Positions 12,501 through 27,500 of a DNA stretch of 64,000 bases are shown in pieces. The notes under the pieces were generated by a model. That model was given only the letters and a program-made list of their open reading frames with translations, did not search any database and was not told where the DNA came from. Position 1 is the first letter of the stretch; each line of letters starts with the position of its first letter. This DNA is from Setaria digitata (lineage: Eukaryota > Nematoda > Chromadorea > Rhabditida > Setariidae), in contig RCAB01000025.1 of the NCBI GenBank assembly GCA_003640385.1, forward strand, positions 186,001 through 250,000, in the 5' to 3' direction. The translations under genes and the position numbers were made by a program.

Positions 12501-15500
12501 TATAATTTTGGCGACTGCCTTGATATCGAAGGAAATTCTACAATTATTCAGTGATTAAAAAATTATTGTTCTAAACCACAAAAAAATTTTGTTTGAAAGA
12601 ATTTCTGATCACCAACCAACCTGTAGCACCAAATTGTGATTTTCACATAACAGCTGTAGAAAACGCAAAATCGGTTCGATAAGAGCAACTTCCTGGGGAA
12701 GAAGCGCCTTTCTGGAGTGATTTATATTAAAAAAAAAAAAAAAAATTATTAGATATTATGAAAATTAGAAGCTTCATGTTACTAATAAAATTCCTAGCAA
12801 AAAACGATCACTTGCCAGTTACACTTAATCCAGAAGAGCAATTTCCATTCCAAATGCTATTATTTTTCAAACTGATGTCATTAAGTATATCGTTTTACCG
12901 TAAGCGAACCTACCACAAATACCGTTATAGACTACTTGTGAACCTCCTTACTTCCATCGCCTTATTCAATTTCCTATCTATTTCTGCATGGTTTTTTTTC
13001 CAGACAAATTTAGTCGCCTGTTTTATTCGCTATCTTACTGACAAATGTGCAAATAACTTTTAAAATAGACTCACTTTTCGTCCCAAAAATTGACATCGGG
13101 ATAGAACAGTCCAGGAAAATAACCATTCGGAATAGTTGATAATGGTACAGCTGATTTTATCGACTCAATATCAACCAACTTCAGTTCTTTCGGAGTATGT
13201 GCTGGATCTTCCGGCAATGGAGAATTCATCATAGACGCTATGAAGTTAAATTGAAATAAGCACAATGAAATAAGGAAATAGGTATGCTGGGAATAAAATT
13301 TCAATTCCACAGCATTGCACAACCTGAGAAAATTATGGTGAGGGAGGGATTAAAGACCTAGTTGTAACAATTATTATTCAACTACTTCATTTTTTAAGCT
13401 ATTAATTGCCTCTTCTCTCTTTTGAATGCTCTATCAGTAGCAGAAAAAAAAAGACTTCATGCTTTTTCTGAGCCATTTGACTAGTAGACATGGACTTTAA
13501 GAAATACTTATTATAGTATGCAAGAAAACTTACAACGTCCACTAACTGAATTCGACACTGCTGAAAACAGCCCAAATGTAATTTTGAAAAATTACACTAA
13601 TATAAATATAATTAAACCACCGGAATTCGGTTTCTGGACATGGATCGAGACGTATCCTTACTAAGAGAATATTTTCCTATAACAAGAACGTAACAACATA
13701 CAATGTCGTCGACGTGAATCGTTACAAGCCATCATATCACATTTCAATCTATTTTGAGCAACTTGTAATTTTGTTTTAAGAGCATTGAAAAATGGTTCCG
13801 ATATGTTCCGTTCTTTTAATCGATAGTAAAATGACATTTGCACCTAAAACTTGATTAATCTCAAATCATTCACATTTTTAAGAGGGCCTGCAAAATATGC
13901 TGCTGATTTAATTTTTATGTATATTCAAGGATGAGATAAAGCAATGAATAAAATCTAGAAAAAGACAGACCTCGTAATTCCCTTGATGAAGAAGGGCTTT
14001 CGAGAGCTGAATTGTCATCAGGAAAATTTCATAACTCGGTTCTTTCATGATTAAATCGATTATCAAATCTGAATAAATCCTTATTTAACTATATAAAGAC
14101 TCCATAAATGAAAGAGATTAATGTGAACAGAAAATGTCTAAAACAAATTTTCCACATTGCATTCATTTGAATGAACTGTGATAAAGCAGCCTTAGCATTT
14201 CCTTCGTTCATTACAATTACCTAAGCATGCATAAGTAATATTTCTAATACTTATTTGTGAAAAATGACTTCGGATGCTCTCAGCTGCCTTCGCTTTGTTA
14301 ACAGTCTTCTCATGCTTCGTCCAATCTTACTTCTAATAGCAAAAATATGAAACATCTTAAGAAGTAACAAAAATCACAAAAACAAAACAAATTAAACTGG
14401 AATAAATAAAAATCGATCATGAATTACAAAACGTTGAAACAGAAGCAATTTACGTGCATTCAAATAATTTCTTTTGTTCACTTTCTCCGAATTACCCCTT
14501 CCCCCGGGATATCTGTTTAATATGATGGTCATCCATATCGGACGAACGCTACAAACTGCAAGTAATTTCTGCGCCAATTTGGATGAAAACAGGATTTTCA
14601 GACGTTACAAATCAGGCAGTCCAATTGCTTCTGCGCAGAAAAAGTAGCGCTAAAACTAGTACACATTTGTTCCGGATACTTTACAGCTTTATCAATAATT
14701 ACAAATGATACCACTAGCACCAGCATTGTTCAATTTACACTGCACATCATATAATGATAATTCTTTTATTGGTCTTAATTCGTGTCCAAATTCATACTCT
14801 GAAAATGTAGACCAAAAATACACTAAAGTACTCGATTAAATGACTTCAAAGCTTTTCAAATTATGCCATTACAACACCAGCCATGTTGCTAATCTAATTA
14901 TGGTTCAGTAACAGTGATGAAACGCGATATTAGAGAAATTTGGAAGAGCTGTCACTGTGACCAGTGACAAATAAGTAATGACAATTCGAATTGAGGTATG
15001 TCTAATTAAGCTTCTTTACTTTCGTTCTCACATCATAATGCTACCTAAGCGGTTCCTATTATCTCAGCAAGGAGTGAAACAAGTGATGCAATCGTATTTT
15101 ATTTTGAAATTTGATAAAACCGCGAATTTAATTTTTAATCTCCTAAGCTAAACAAATTTACAACTTGTTATTGTCGTGAAAAACTTAAAATGGAAATATT
15201 TTTTATATTTATTGTTTTTAAAATACCATTACCATCCAGTCTTCTGGGCTGTCCATCAGTTTTTGTGCTGCGTAAGGCATCATCACCAAAATATCGTTTT
15301 AGCAACCGAATTCGTACCTCTCTTGCCTAAAAATGCATAGAGACGAAAACATTTGGAAGAAAAAATACTTATGAGCAGAAACCAAACAGGCTGAAAGCAA
15401 CAGCATATATCACAACAAAATTTTCTCACTGAGCAAATCAAAGAAACAAAAAATAGCAAAGTTAAGAAATTTACCGTCTTCCAACATGCAGAAAAAACGC

Positions 15501-18500
15501 CAATGCAATGGGATGAAATTTATTAAAAATGAAAAATTCCCAACACTGTAAAAATGAAGGGCCAATAATACATTATGTGAATTCATATCATAAAAGTCTA
15601 ACTCATTAACAACCCTCCCTCTGAATTTAACTTTTCATGTACATTATGGTATCATGCATTTTAGAAAACTCTCTATTAATACCAACATCTGAAACTAATA
15701 AACTTCTAATATAATCTAATAAGCATGCGAACTGAAAACAAAGTGCGCAAATTAATAAAAGAAAAAATTAGGCTTTTCATAGCAATACAGAACCGAGCAG
15801 ATGCAAGTAACAAAAATAGTGGATTTTCACTCAGTTATTTAGCATTGAAGAATAAAGAAATTAATTTTTTCGGCGCATACCCATGGAGCTTTCAGTAATT
15901 CCCATTCTGCGAAACTGCTCTAAATACTTAGAAAACTTAAACACTTAAAAAGCAAAAATTGAATTTTTTGTTTTTGCAAGCAAATTGTAATGCCTATTAC
16001 GATTTACTGACTCTTTGCCTTAAAATAATAAAGATCCACTGCGCTAAATCTATTTCTTATTGGAACGAAGATATCAAACAACTACTTCTATATTCTTCTC
16101 ACTTGTTCAAAAAATAAAAGTATAACAGAGCTATGACAGAGCATCATCAAATAAAACTTCACTCATTTTGCTTCAATAATACCACTTCACATCGGACAAT
16201 CACTAAGCAGGGGAACCGAAAGTGGGAAAAGTGAGTTACAGTTGAAATTACTAGTCATAGTGCAAGATTCCAACTAAATTGACTAACTGCATAGCGAACT
16301 ATACAGTTTCCGTTATGTGACTGCAGTAAGGAAGATTGCAACACTGAACAAGAACCACTAAAAAGTAAAGAACATAATACATTGTTACAACCACATTACT
16401 TGTACACCGTGGCATTCATATGCTTACGTAAGTTTCTGAACTATTACCGATCAATTCATTCGACGATTATTTGCCTATTAGTCAAGGATGTGAGCATTAT
16501 ACCTGGCTAATAAAGTTATGCTTTGTGTTGGATGCCATTCGACAAAGTGTCTGCAATACACGAACACACAGGGTTTCTTGCTCATGTTGCAAAAGCGACT
16601 TGCAGTGCTGTATCAACCTGCAAAATTTGACTGAAGCAGGTCAACTTTCTGAATAAAATTAAGTAATATTTTCAATCAAGTTTGTCAAGCGCAAAATGAT
16701 GGTCCACATAGAATGCCTGAAATGCAGAATTCAAGATATTAAAGGTGTCGATGATTTGCCCACTTCCAAGCGAAAGATATGGCAGGAGCAGATGAACATG
16801 AATGATGTATCAAGAATGTCAAGCTAACATTAACTTCACTTTCTTTGTTTAGATTAGAACATAAACAGGGCAACAACTTGCTTCAAATGCAATAAACACC
16901 GGATGCTTAGTTAACATACACGAATGGATGGGTGAAAATAATCGAAAATTTTATATTACTTTGCAATCACTTCACCCCTCTCGCATTCTTGATATAGATC
17001 CGAACCAACTGTGAACAATCTTTCTGGTGCATGCAACACGTCTACAAGTACTGATATTTCAGCTGCTTGCAGCGGCAATGCAAACATCTTGAACTCGGCA
17101 ACCATCGCCTGTAAGTGCAGGATTTTTTTTTTTTCACAAAATTTAAAAGCCACTGTTTTTCAATTCTTCATTGCAAAGAATAGTGCTGTGTTGTGGCATA
17201 TTAGCCAATATACAACAGTGCATGATGATTACTAAGACACATCTTAAATTGTGCAGATACAGAAAAACTGCTGGCATCTCTTGATCGTTACACGAAAACC
17301 TCACGCACCTCACCAACGCACAGAAGATTACCTGACTAGACCATTATGAAGTAACGTTCACTATCCCGTTTGCAGCAAAAGATTATTGCCTAGTCAGATT
17401 TCGCAAACAGAATCACGATTTTCTTTCGCTATTTCTGATAGCACAAACCTGATAACATGATACAACATCACTGAAACTCTCGGGAATCCGTATGTAATGC
17501 GGCACAAGTAAACGAGCCTTTGCCCGCTTATTGGCTTGATTAATAAATCGAGCTGAATTAACAGCAGACTGCCATCGCTGCTTAGCGGTTGTTTCAGCAG
17601 ATATTAGAGGCATACAGACATTAGCTGGTAACATAACTCCATTTTCTTCTGCTGAAACGGGATTGCTGCACCACTACTAGAATGAGTTCTTGGATGCATC
17701 CAGTGCATCCAAGATCCCATCGCAATTTCGAATTTTGAAGATGTTGGACCTTTAATTGAGTATATGTTTTTCAACAATTGTTAGATGTAGAAGTAGAAAT
17801 GAATGTGAAATTGAAAATTCAATCCTAATTTTGAACATCGGCTGACTTTATATGAAAATTGTTTACATTGAAAATGACCTGACCATGTTTACTAAGTCTT
17901 CGAACACATTCGGCAACGCGATACCAGTTTTTTGTAAAGCTCTTCCTTGTCAATTCGTCTTGCAAATGACCGAGACTCTCAATCATTTTAGAAAAAGATT
18001 CTCGATGCTGCTAAAATTTAAAAAAATAAAAGATATTTACATTTTTAAGAACAATGCCAAGAAATACTGTACTATAGTGCAAAATGACATGATGTAACCT
18101 ATGCGAATAACAGTTATAGTCTGAAGAGTATCATGTTAGTTAAACAGAATTTGCCTAAATTGCTCTGAAAAGACACAAAAAATGAAATTTCGTGAGGACT
18201 AAATAAATAAAAGTTAGCTGGAAAGTTTCAAATGAATATACTAAGCAAAACAACCGAGATTTCCATGATAGACTGGTGAGCCGAAGGCTTTTCAAATAGT
18301 TTAATTAATACTTCAGTCACTGTATAACAAACGTATTTCTCAAGTGCTGAATTAGGCAACAAAGTATGCCTTTCTGTCCTCAACTGAAAAAAAAGTGATT
18401 TTTACTTGTTACATAAGGAACAGAGACGGAAATTAACTGTAAGATTAAGCTTGTCTTTCAAAACTTCTAATGACCAGATACTTTCGAGTAACTGCTGCTG

Positions 18501-21500
18501 ATATAATGATGCTATGAAGCTTAAGATTATTTGATTTAGTACAAATTTTTAAATTTGATAATCGTAAATAGAAGAAAAGATACAAAAAAAATTTTAGGTC
18601 TTTCGATCGTGACCACAACAAAATTAATTAAAACTTGAAGAAGGAGAAGCAACCTGCAATAAATTGCGGATATAAATCTGAATATCACTGAGAATATTTT
18701 TCAGAATTCGTTCCATGAATTCGACGTTATCAACATCTTTCATTTCTGCATCGGTATCTATATAGCAGTGCAGCATAAACTGCAGATACACATCCTTCAC
18801 CTATAAGCAGCACATGTTCAATTTTAAAAAAGGATAAGAGCCAGCGAATCAATAAATCACAAAAATTTTAACACATTTGAATAAACTAGGTCTTTCTATA
18901 GGGAAACAGGGAAAAACAAAAAAAAAAAATTGTACTTGAAAATCTAAGTTTTTGTGGGCAAATCCGATGGTCTGATGAGGGAGTTTTAATAGGCAAACAC
19001 TTGAGAAGAACTGGTATTTACAACAGTTGTGACGATAGTTTGTACTCTGATATATCATATCTTATGCCTGTACTGTAGCTGGTCGATTTTACTATTTAAA
19101 TTATTGCGTAATTTTTGTCGCACTCAGTCGTTTATGTCCTTGGAAATTTTGCACACGTTGATATGAGTGTAAGACCTCAGTTATGCTTATTTAGATTTAG
19201 TGACTGCTTAATAAAATTTCAATACTCTTCTTAATTTTCAATTTCTTACACAAGCATAGAAGGATGTATTCCTTCCAATCGTAATAGTTAAACTCCTTAC
19301 ACACAATTACAAGTGCAAACTGTGGTACTTTCAAAAGCTAGCTACTCTTCTTTATAAGTCTCCCGATTCTTAATTCTTCAATAATGAAAAGTTAGCCGAT
19401 TCGCAAATTTCTTCTTAAGCATATCTTTCATCTATCAATTGCAGCTGATAGACAATTTTTTTTTTTTTTGAAATTCAAAGATTATAAAGGAATTTACCGA
19501 ACACCAAATGAAAACAAAAACCTGTATTAAACAGTAAGGTGACGTAATAACACGAACGATGTGGTCCATAGACAGCTGGGAAGCACACTTCAGTTCGGTT
19601 GTGCTGTTCCGTCCACGGGTACATAAAGCAAGAAGACTGAAATATTTTTTGAGTTCATGATGGCAAAACGGCATGCCAGCTAACGCTTCTGTGAACGTCC
19701 TAATCACGCATAAAAAATAAGTACACGTTTGAACAGCTTCAATCAGACTTAGTACGAGTTAAGATCATGTCGTCTTTTCTTCTGCTGAACACCGCAGTAG
19801 AGATATGAAATATATTAAATGATAAACGTACCGCACTAGATCGATATGATATCTTAAGGGATGATCGGCATTCAACTCTTCAGGACCTGTGTTCTGCATC
19901 AGTTGCTTTAGCTGCTCGAAACTTGCGCTGTCTGCATAAAATACTCGTACATCATCAGAAGATGAACATATCTGGAATGGAAATATCCAGTCACTACCAG
20001 CAAACATCCAGATTTGTAATGAGAATAAAATGTTGATCTAGTAAAAGGAGGTTCATTTTAGAGTTACCGATCACTATCTGACAAACATCTAATGACAGTT
20101 TGAAGTGAGCGAATCTTATCTCATATCAGAATAAAATTATCACAGATATGAACTCAGTTAACGACAAGAACGAAAGAATTTATGAAAGTAACCTCTTGGG
20201 CTACTTTTTCTTGTGCCGACTCAATTTCCTTTTCTTGTACAATGACAACAGTCTGTAAGAATTCTATGTACACAGCACTTCGAGCTTTGTGCTCAATCAT
20301 ATCCACAACGTGAGCAATTAGTTCTTCCGATACATTTTGGCACAAAACACGATTGTTTTTGAAAATCGCAGTCAACGTTGCAACTTCCTCTACCTGAAGA
20401 TCGTGTAATTCATCAAGTACCTCACTATTCGATAACATAATCTGAAGTACTAAAGTGATTTAGTTTTCGATAACGAAGGTTGCTTTGAAGGGCACACATA
20501 TTATTGTTGATTTGATCATTTGTCAAACTTATAGATTTCTTGGACTAGTGTTTTAGAATCTTATTGTTAGATCTCAAGAGTGTATCCTGCCTACTATTAA
20601 TTTTTCTCTTGTCTCGAAAAAAAGGGTTATAGAGTCATTCAATTAAGCAGATCAACCATACCACTCGATCTTACCGTGTTCACCCTCAAACATCCTTCTT
20701 TCGCATCTTGTTCGATAGAAATATGTTTATATAAACAAAACTGATTCTCAATATTATTTCGGCAAAAGCTTCGCAGGAATTCATGGCTCAACGTTACAAG
20801 TCTTGGCATTTCAACATCGTTCTTCTACAACAATTATTATTACAGAAAAAATTAATAAAACTGCCTCAAGACTTCTTTTACTTTTCCGAAGATAACATTT
20901 CTGATATTTGGTTAATATGCAAACTGAGTACTTTTTTTTTTCCTAAGCGGCAGAAGATTCAACAAACTAACCTTGTCATATGGAACGGATAGAAATCTTA
21001 GAATATATTCATGGACGCGCATGTTCCGCAGTAGTTGCTGATTCATTTTATCCGGCTTTTCATTTTTGTAACAGAGTTGTTTTACACGATACAGAATCTG
21101 AGATTTATTTCATTTTTAGGGAGCAAACTGACATAAAGATGATCGGGAAAGTTGGCCACATGAAAAAGATTAAATCATTACCGTATCATGTCGGAGATCT
21201 CAAAGTTTTTACGACAATATATTACGCTTAACACACCTGTCTTACTAGAGGGTAACCAATGAGCGGTGCACGATCAGACAGTTCATATAAAGCAGAAGCT
21301 GCTTGTGCTCGATCATTACTGAGAAGAAGCTAAAAGTTATGATCTTAGGCTCTCTTTAAATTTCCACCTTTTCCAAATTCAAATTCCCCTGGCTAAAAAA
21401 AGAATATGGCTCATATTTTTTGACTCCTCTTCGATTTACGTTAAAAACTTTGCAAATACTTAAGATATGCTGACCTTTAGAAAAATGATAAATTCACATT

Positions 21501-24500
21501 CACTCCTAAAACAAGCGATGAAGCCACCATCTTACTCCTTCCACAATAGTACTTTGAATTAGGTCGAATTGTCATCGCATTTTATATGTCAATAAAATCT
21601 CAACAGCAATATGTGAGATTTTAAAAATTTCAATTTACTTTTATAAGCGCTTCATGCAGCCTGTTGCAGTAGTGGATACACTAATGTGATCACAAATCAA
21701 CCCTGATGTTCAATCAACAGTGCCTCTATTTTTCTTTTAAAAAAACTGAAAAGGGTCAGATAATATTTACTAGTTTTTCAAAATTTCTAAACATCCAAAC
21801 TACTGAAATTAACTTCAGCATACCTCGCATAACAGCTTAATGCACTCATCTCTGCTTAAAAAGTAGTGCTGCTCAATTTTTTCCACCAATGATCGAAAGC
21901 TTTCATCGTTATGGAAAGCACAAGAGGCATTTAAACCACTGTCTTTCAACTGCTGACTGGTGGTGCGCCTGAAATATTCCAGTTTTTTTCACAACTAACT
22001 TTTCCTTTCAGAACAGTTTTAAATCACTTTTTCAAATTGCTTCTCAATGAAGTAAAAACAAACGAACATTGAAAGGGATGCCTTTGACGATTCATCAAGG
22101 CTTGGATTTTGTTCTTCGAAACTATGACTGCTATTACTCTCAGATCGCGCTTTTTCATTCTGCACCCAAAGCTCACTTTTTTCCGTAAGTATTTTCAAAA
22201 TGAACAGGTCACGGTCAATCTGCTGATAATTTTCCACATCATTATTTGAAACCAGTAATTGGACCTGCAAAATTTATGCTAATCGATGGTACAAATCGCT
22301 GCAGTGAGTCGCTGGTAATTCGAGATTTTTTATGCTCGTTGGTAATCCAAGTACTAGATCCTTTTTATTAAACATTAATTTGATGGTTCTACAAGTTGAA
22401 TCACTGCTGATTTTCGAGCAGTTCTTTCTGTTTAGTTTATCTGCAGCTGTGGATATCAAGAGAATTATGATACAATAAGAAAATGCAGTGAAGCGTAAAT
22501 GAAATCCAACATTTCGTAATTTGTCATTTTTCAACATTTTTCACAATAACTTACCGCTTTCAAAAATGAATTTAAAAAAAAAGTGAAATTTATCATAAAA
22601 GTCTCTTTCGGCTCCTTTACGTTTATTTAAATCCCTTTTTTTTTTTTTTATCTACAGCAGTTACGTAATGAAATACAGTCATTTCCGCTGAATAAATTTC
22701 CTTTACAACCCGATTAAATGCACTGTCAATCAAAGAAAGCGGGAATTAATGAAAGATTATGGAAAATTTAAAAGGATCTGAAACATCTTCTTGACTTGAA
22801 GATTAGATTGAAATTAAAATAAAACAGCACTATACTTAAAGCTAACAAACTACCTGTTTGAGATCTTCTACAAACTCTTGATATTGTGTAAAATGGCGAA
22901 ACAATACAGTAAGAGCTGTACTAGTTAGCTTTGAGAAATCACTCATTGCCATCTGTAGAAGTATTCGTAGTAGAAGTTGACCATTCCTACTGTCAAAATC
23001 AAGTTTTTCTTCGCAGTATTGAAACACCTCTTTATACAACTGCGATGCTTCATGCTCTGATAAATCTGAAATTTCGTTGGCAAATTTATTAAAGCACTAG
23101 TGAGAATTCTTATCCTAATTAAATAAGGAAGAATGAAATACTACAGTATTTGGAGACAGAATAAGATCTTGTGGAATTTCTTCAGAACAAAGAGTTTATA
23201 AAAAAATCTCGTCAAGACTTTGCAGAAATGGTACGCTTTTCCTCAAACTACACAGAACTAAAATAAATTCAGTTAACCATTCTATCTCAAAATATTCTAC
23301 TTCTTCAGAGTATATAGTCCATAAAGCATCTGTAATGGAAAACACGTAATAATTGACCCGCTTTGGAAAGAAGTTCTCCCAGTTCATCGCATGGAAAACG
23401 CTCTTTAAACCAAGATAGTGCAACTGTTATACGATAATCTCGACGTACGTCCATTATGAACTATAAAAGGGAAGTTTATGTTTATGCCGCACACTGCTGC
23501 GAAGCATTTCTAGCAAAAATGGGAAAGAGACTTACATTTAAAATCTCGACAATTATAAGTTTCGTCTGCAGAATCATTTGTTTGCTCTCTTTAGCTTGCA
23601 GAGTATTCTCAGAACATGTACTCTCAGATTCCATGTGCGAAAGATACTGTTTCGTCGCTTTTTGCAATGCATTCACACCAATAACTGAGTATGTCACATG
23701 ACGAAACAAACCCGTCTTATCTGATGCTTTTTTGGCTGAAATATGTATTCTTAGCCTCGTATCATGGCTTCTCTACGCAAATTGTCGTGAGGAGTAATAC
23801 TGTGGTAAAAGACACAAAAGCCGTAAAAATTTTGTCACCAACTAAACCAGTTGATACTGAGAAGTATTCCGAATGTGATGTGCAAAATGAGAAAAAGTAA
23901 GATACGGGTTATGAATTACTGGATTCTCCAGAAAACTAGAAACTGAAAGTGTAGAGAGTTTTCTTAGACTACAGTAAAGTCACACTAGCAGATGAACCCA
24001 AATTTCATGAAACTATTCCTGATTTATTGCCATTTTTTTAAGCATTCAGTCCCAGAACGCTGCTACAGACTCGGCTTTCCACGATATTTAGCTTCTAGAT
24101 TATCGTAAAGTACCTTCAGGTTTTTTCGGACTGCTGTCGGCAATAGCTAACAAATTTTGAGCAAGATGAAGCAGCTCTGCGAAGCTGTAAAAACCAAAAC
24201 GAGCTAAAGCTTGTGCAAGTGTTACAATCTGAAAATAATGGAATTTATAGCATCTGAAATTCTCAAAAATCAATCATGATGAAAAAACGTTTAAAAGAAA
24301 TATTATAGATACTACCTCAAAGGTCAATCGATTTTGCTGCAGCTTTGATGCACTTGGATCTAAAACAGGTTCACCCTCTCGTGTTGTTTTACGTAACTCC
24401 TCAAGATATACATCGACAGTTTTTAGTACTTTATCAAAAACATCCTCACCAGTATGCATGTGACCGCCCTCTACATAACCGTTTCCAGATCGATTTGAAT

Positions 24501-27500
24501 TCCTGTATGATGCTCGGTTGCAGTGTTCACTATCAACAAGGATCGAACACAACAGTGTCGTACAAAGTAAAGCTCTTACTGATTTTGGAAATCTAAACTT
24601 TATTTCTTCAGAGATCTAGTATTTTTGGAAGTACCCGGAAACTGTGACATGTAGAGGAATCTCGCGCCATAAGCGGGCGTGGTGTACAGCATTCAATGGA
24701 GAACCACGTATGACATGCAGATGAAGCATGAGACGTGTGAATGATGCGCGTAGATCCTGCGGTAATCTTGTATCCGAAATGCACCTGAATAAATATCATC
24801 AGAGAAATACAGCATTCCAAAACTTGAATATTTTTTAGACACTATTTTTTTTTTTCTTTTCAGATCATAGAACAGAAATAAATTTTAAATTCATTCAAAA
24901 AAATCAAAAATAATCAGACCTAAGAACCAAATTAGCTGGCAGTTCCAAACTCAAATTCAGGAGGCGTCTTTCAGGAGGAGGATCAATTGCGAGGTACTGC
25001 TGATCCTGGCACATCTGTGCTAGAAGATCTAACTGATGTCTAAAAAGATTGCTTTTAAAAAATTTACCAACTTCCTGATGTCCAAACTCATTGAATTAAT
25101 TTCGAAACTCTTCCTTTCTTCTCTTCCGTTAAAAAGATTGCAGGACTTATTGTGACAGATTATTATAGTGAAGTCTCGAAGAAACATAACACAGTGATTT
25201 GCTAGTGATTAAAATACATATCTGTAGTAATCAAGGATTTCAGTATCCTCAGTTCGACCTTTAGCAGCATCCATTGCTACAGATACCAACTGCTTAGAAA
25301 AACAATTCGGCCAACAGATCCACACTTCTTCACAGCCCTAAAATTCTCACAATGATAGAATATTCATAACCCTTCTTCAAAGAAAATTAAATATGCTAAC
25401 AAGGCTTACAATTATTACTAGAATGTCGGAGATCACTGAAGCATCTAAGAAGTAGGTTTTTCTATGCAACCACATGAAACTACAATTTTTACGTAAAAAT
25501 AACTCTTTATTATGTATGTAAGTTTTTGCACAAAATTTCCTCACGTTTCTAACAAAATACTTTCTTGTCCGTAAAAAAGTGACTTATAGACTAAACCTAA
25601 CTAACTTCGCTGAAAATGATTTTTGTCTTAATGAAGATATCCCGATTCAGTTCATTTAGGACACAATTGCAAATCAGTTCCTGAATTTTTTTGTTAGCTT
25701 CACCGCGACAAACACAGAGATCTGCTAGATAGTCCAGAAACCTAAACAATCAATTCATTCAAAGAAATCCAAAAATATTTTCAATAGTTAGCTGCATTGT
25801 AAGCATGTTAAATCATTGCACCACCAAGTAAGTGATTTAAGTAATGCTCAGTTTTTTTTTTGATTAAATAACTGACTAATAACTGAACCAAGAGACAGGT
25901 AAAGTGAAAGAAGGACTTCTGAAAAAAACTGACGCAGGACCATGTTCGGTCTTCAAATTTAATTTAACTAAAAACAATTGCAAATACCCAACATTGAACT
26001 GAATCAAATTTGGATAAATTTATTGTACGTCTAGAAAGAAAAAAGCGGCACAACGTACCTACCAGCTTTGTTGCTTCGAACGAGTTCCACGAAACGTTTT
26101 ACATGAGGATTTTTAACATATTTTTCTAACAATTTGGGATTATTATGAAGAACAGCGGTCATTGTATCTTCTGCGAGCAAATCAAAGCCTATCTGCTCTT
26201 GTATTTGACCGAATTTTTCTGCCAAATGCTCTTGGTTTTTACGATAACCCACCTGTGAATACCTAAAATTAAGGGACAACTAAGACTACATTCAACACAA
26301 GCTGTACGCAATTACTGTGCTGCGACATGCAACTTTGATGTCTAGTAACTGATGTTGTATTATAAATTAACGAAATACAAGTCCAGTAATTTTTTTTGGA
26401 ATCTTTAGTTGCTTCTCTTTCACTTATGTTTTGCCAACTTAAACTGTTCCCTTGATGAAATCTACTGAAAATACTGGCCTTTCGAATCAGGTGAATTTAA
26501 AAAAAAAAATATTAAAAAAAATCAAAGCTAAAAGCTGTGATATTCATGCTGCAAAAAGAATGATCATATCATTCGCAAAAATTGACGAGCAATTTCCTGG
26601 AAATGGAAATTTTTGGTTTAGGGAAGATTTAGAAGTTGAAAATACAAAGTTAGAACTTAAAGAAGTTGACGGAGGGTAACTGCCATTTTATTACCTCAAA
26701 AAAAAAATTTTTTTTTTTTCGGTTCCAAATCTAATATCAGAAGTATGTTTCAGTTATTATGGTTTTGTTTTTGAATGTAACAAGATATTAACGAGTGAAT
26801 TCATTTTTTTCCCCTTTACATAATGTCTATACAAGATGGACTCTCCCATAAAAGGTCATATTTCAGCATTCTTTAAAAGTTTTGCGAATAAAGAAGAACT
26901 GCTACCTAACCTAAGCAGTGAATAGCAAAGCTGGAAAATTCGTTTGAAAATTTCATTCCCCTGTTCACTCAGCTTACGTGGTGAATACAATAGAGGTTCC
27001 GGGTCATTCCCATTTCGTGGCAAAAATGGTACACGCAAGAGTGCAAAAATCTGAAATTGATCATTTATTTAGTAATTTGCGCTAATATCCTTTTAAAATG
27101 CCTCTTGTTTCATCATATATTTGGCATAATTTTCGATTTCTAAGTAGAAAATGGTCAGTGACAACTTATGCAGACCAAACAAAGAAAGCAATTCACATCA
27201 GTATGCTGTTCACTAATCAGTGGTTGAATTTAATGAAACAATTTCACAACTGGCAACATAAATTTATTACAGAGTCAAATTATGCTTGCGTTTGGGATTC
27301 AGCCTAAAGATGCTGCACTAAAGTAAAACTTCTGATAAAATTTTAAAAAAATCCTAAAAACTCCTCATTTTTTCTCGTTCATACTTCTGTGAAAATTATA
27401 AAATTTACCTGGTCAAGAACGCCTTGTTCTCGAAGCAATTTTTGACGATCTCTTGACGGTTTAAAATCGACAATTTTGATTGGATCCGTCATATGGTTAG

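Noticed and set aside
22274..22537. An 87-residue minus frame lying between two IP3 receptor exons
   Set aside because: The flanking exons (ending VEDLKQ and starting [14 protein letters not shown]) are contiguous in other IP3 receptors, so this is intron.
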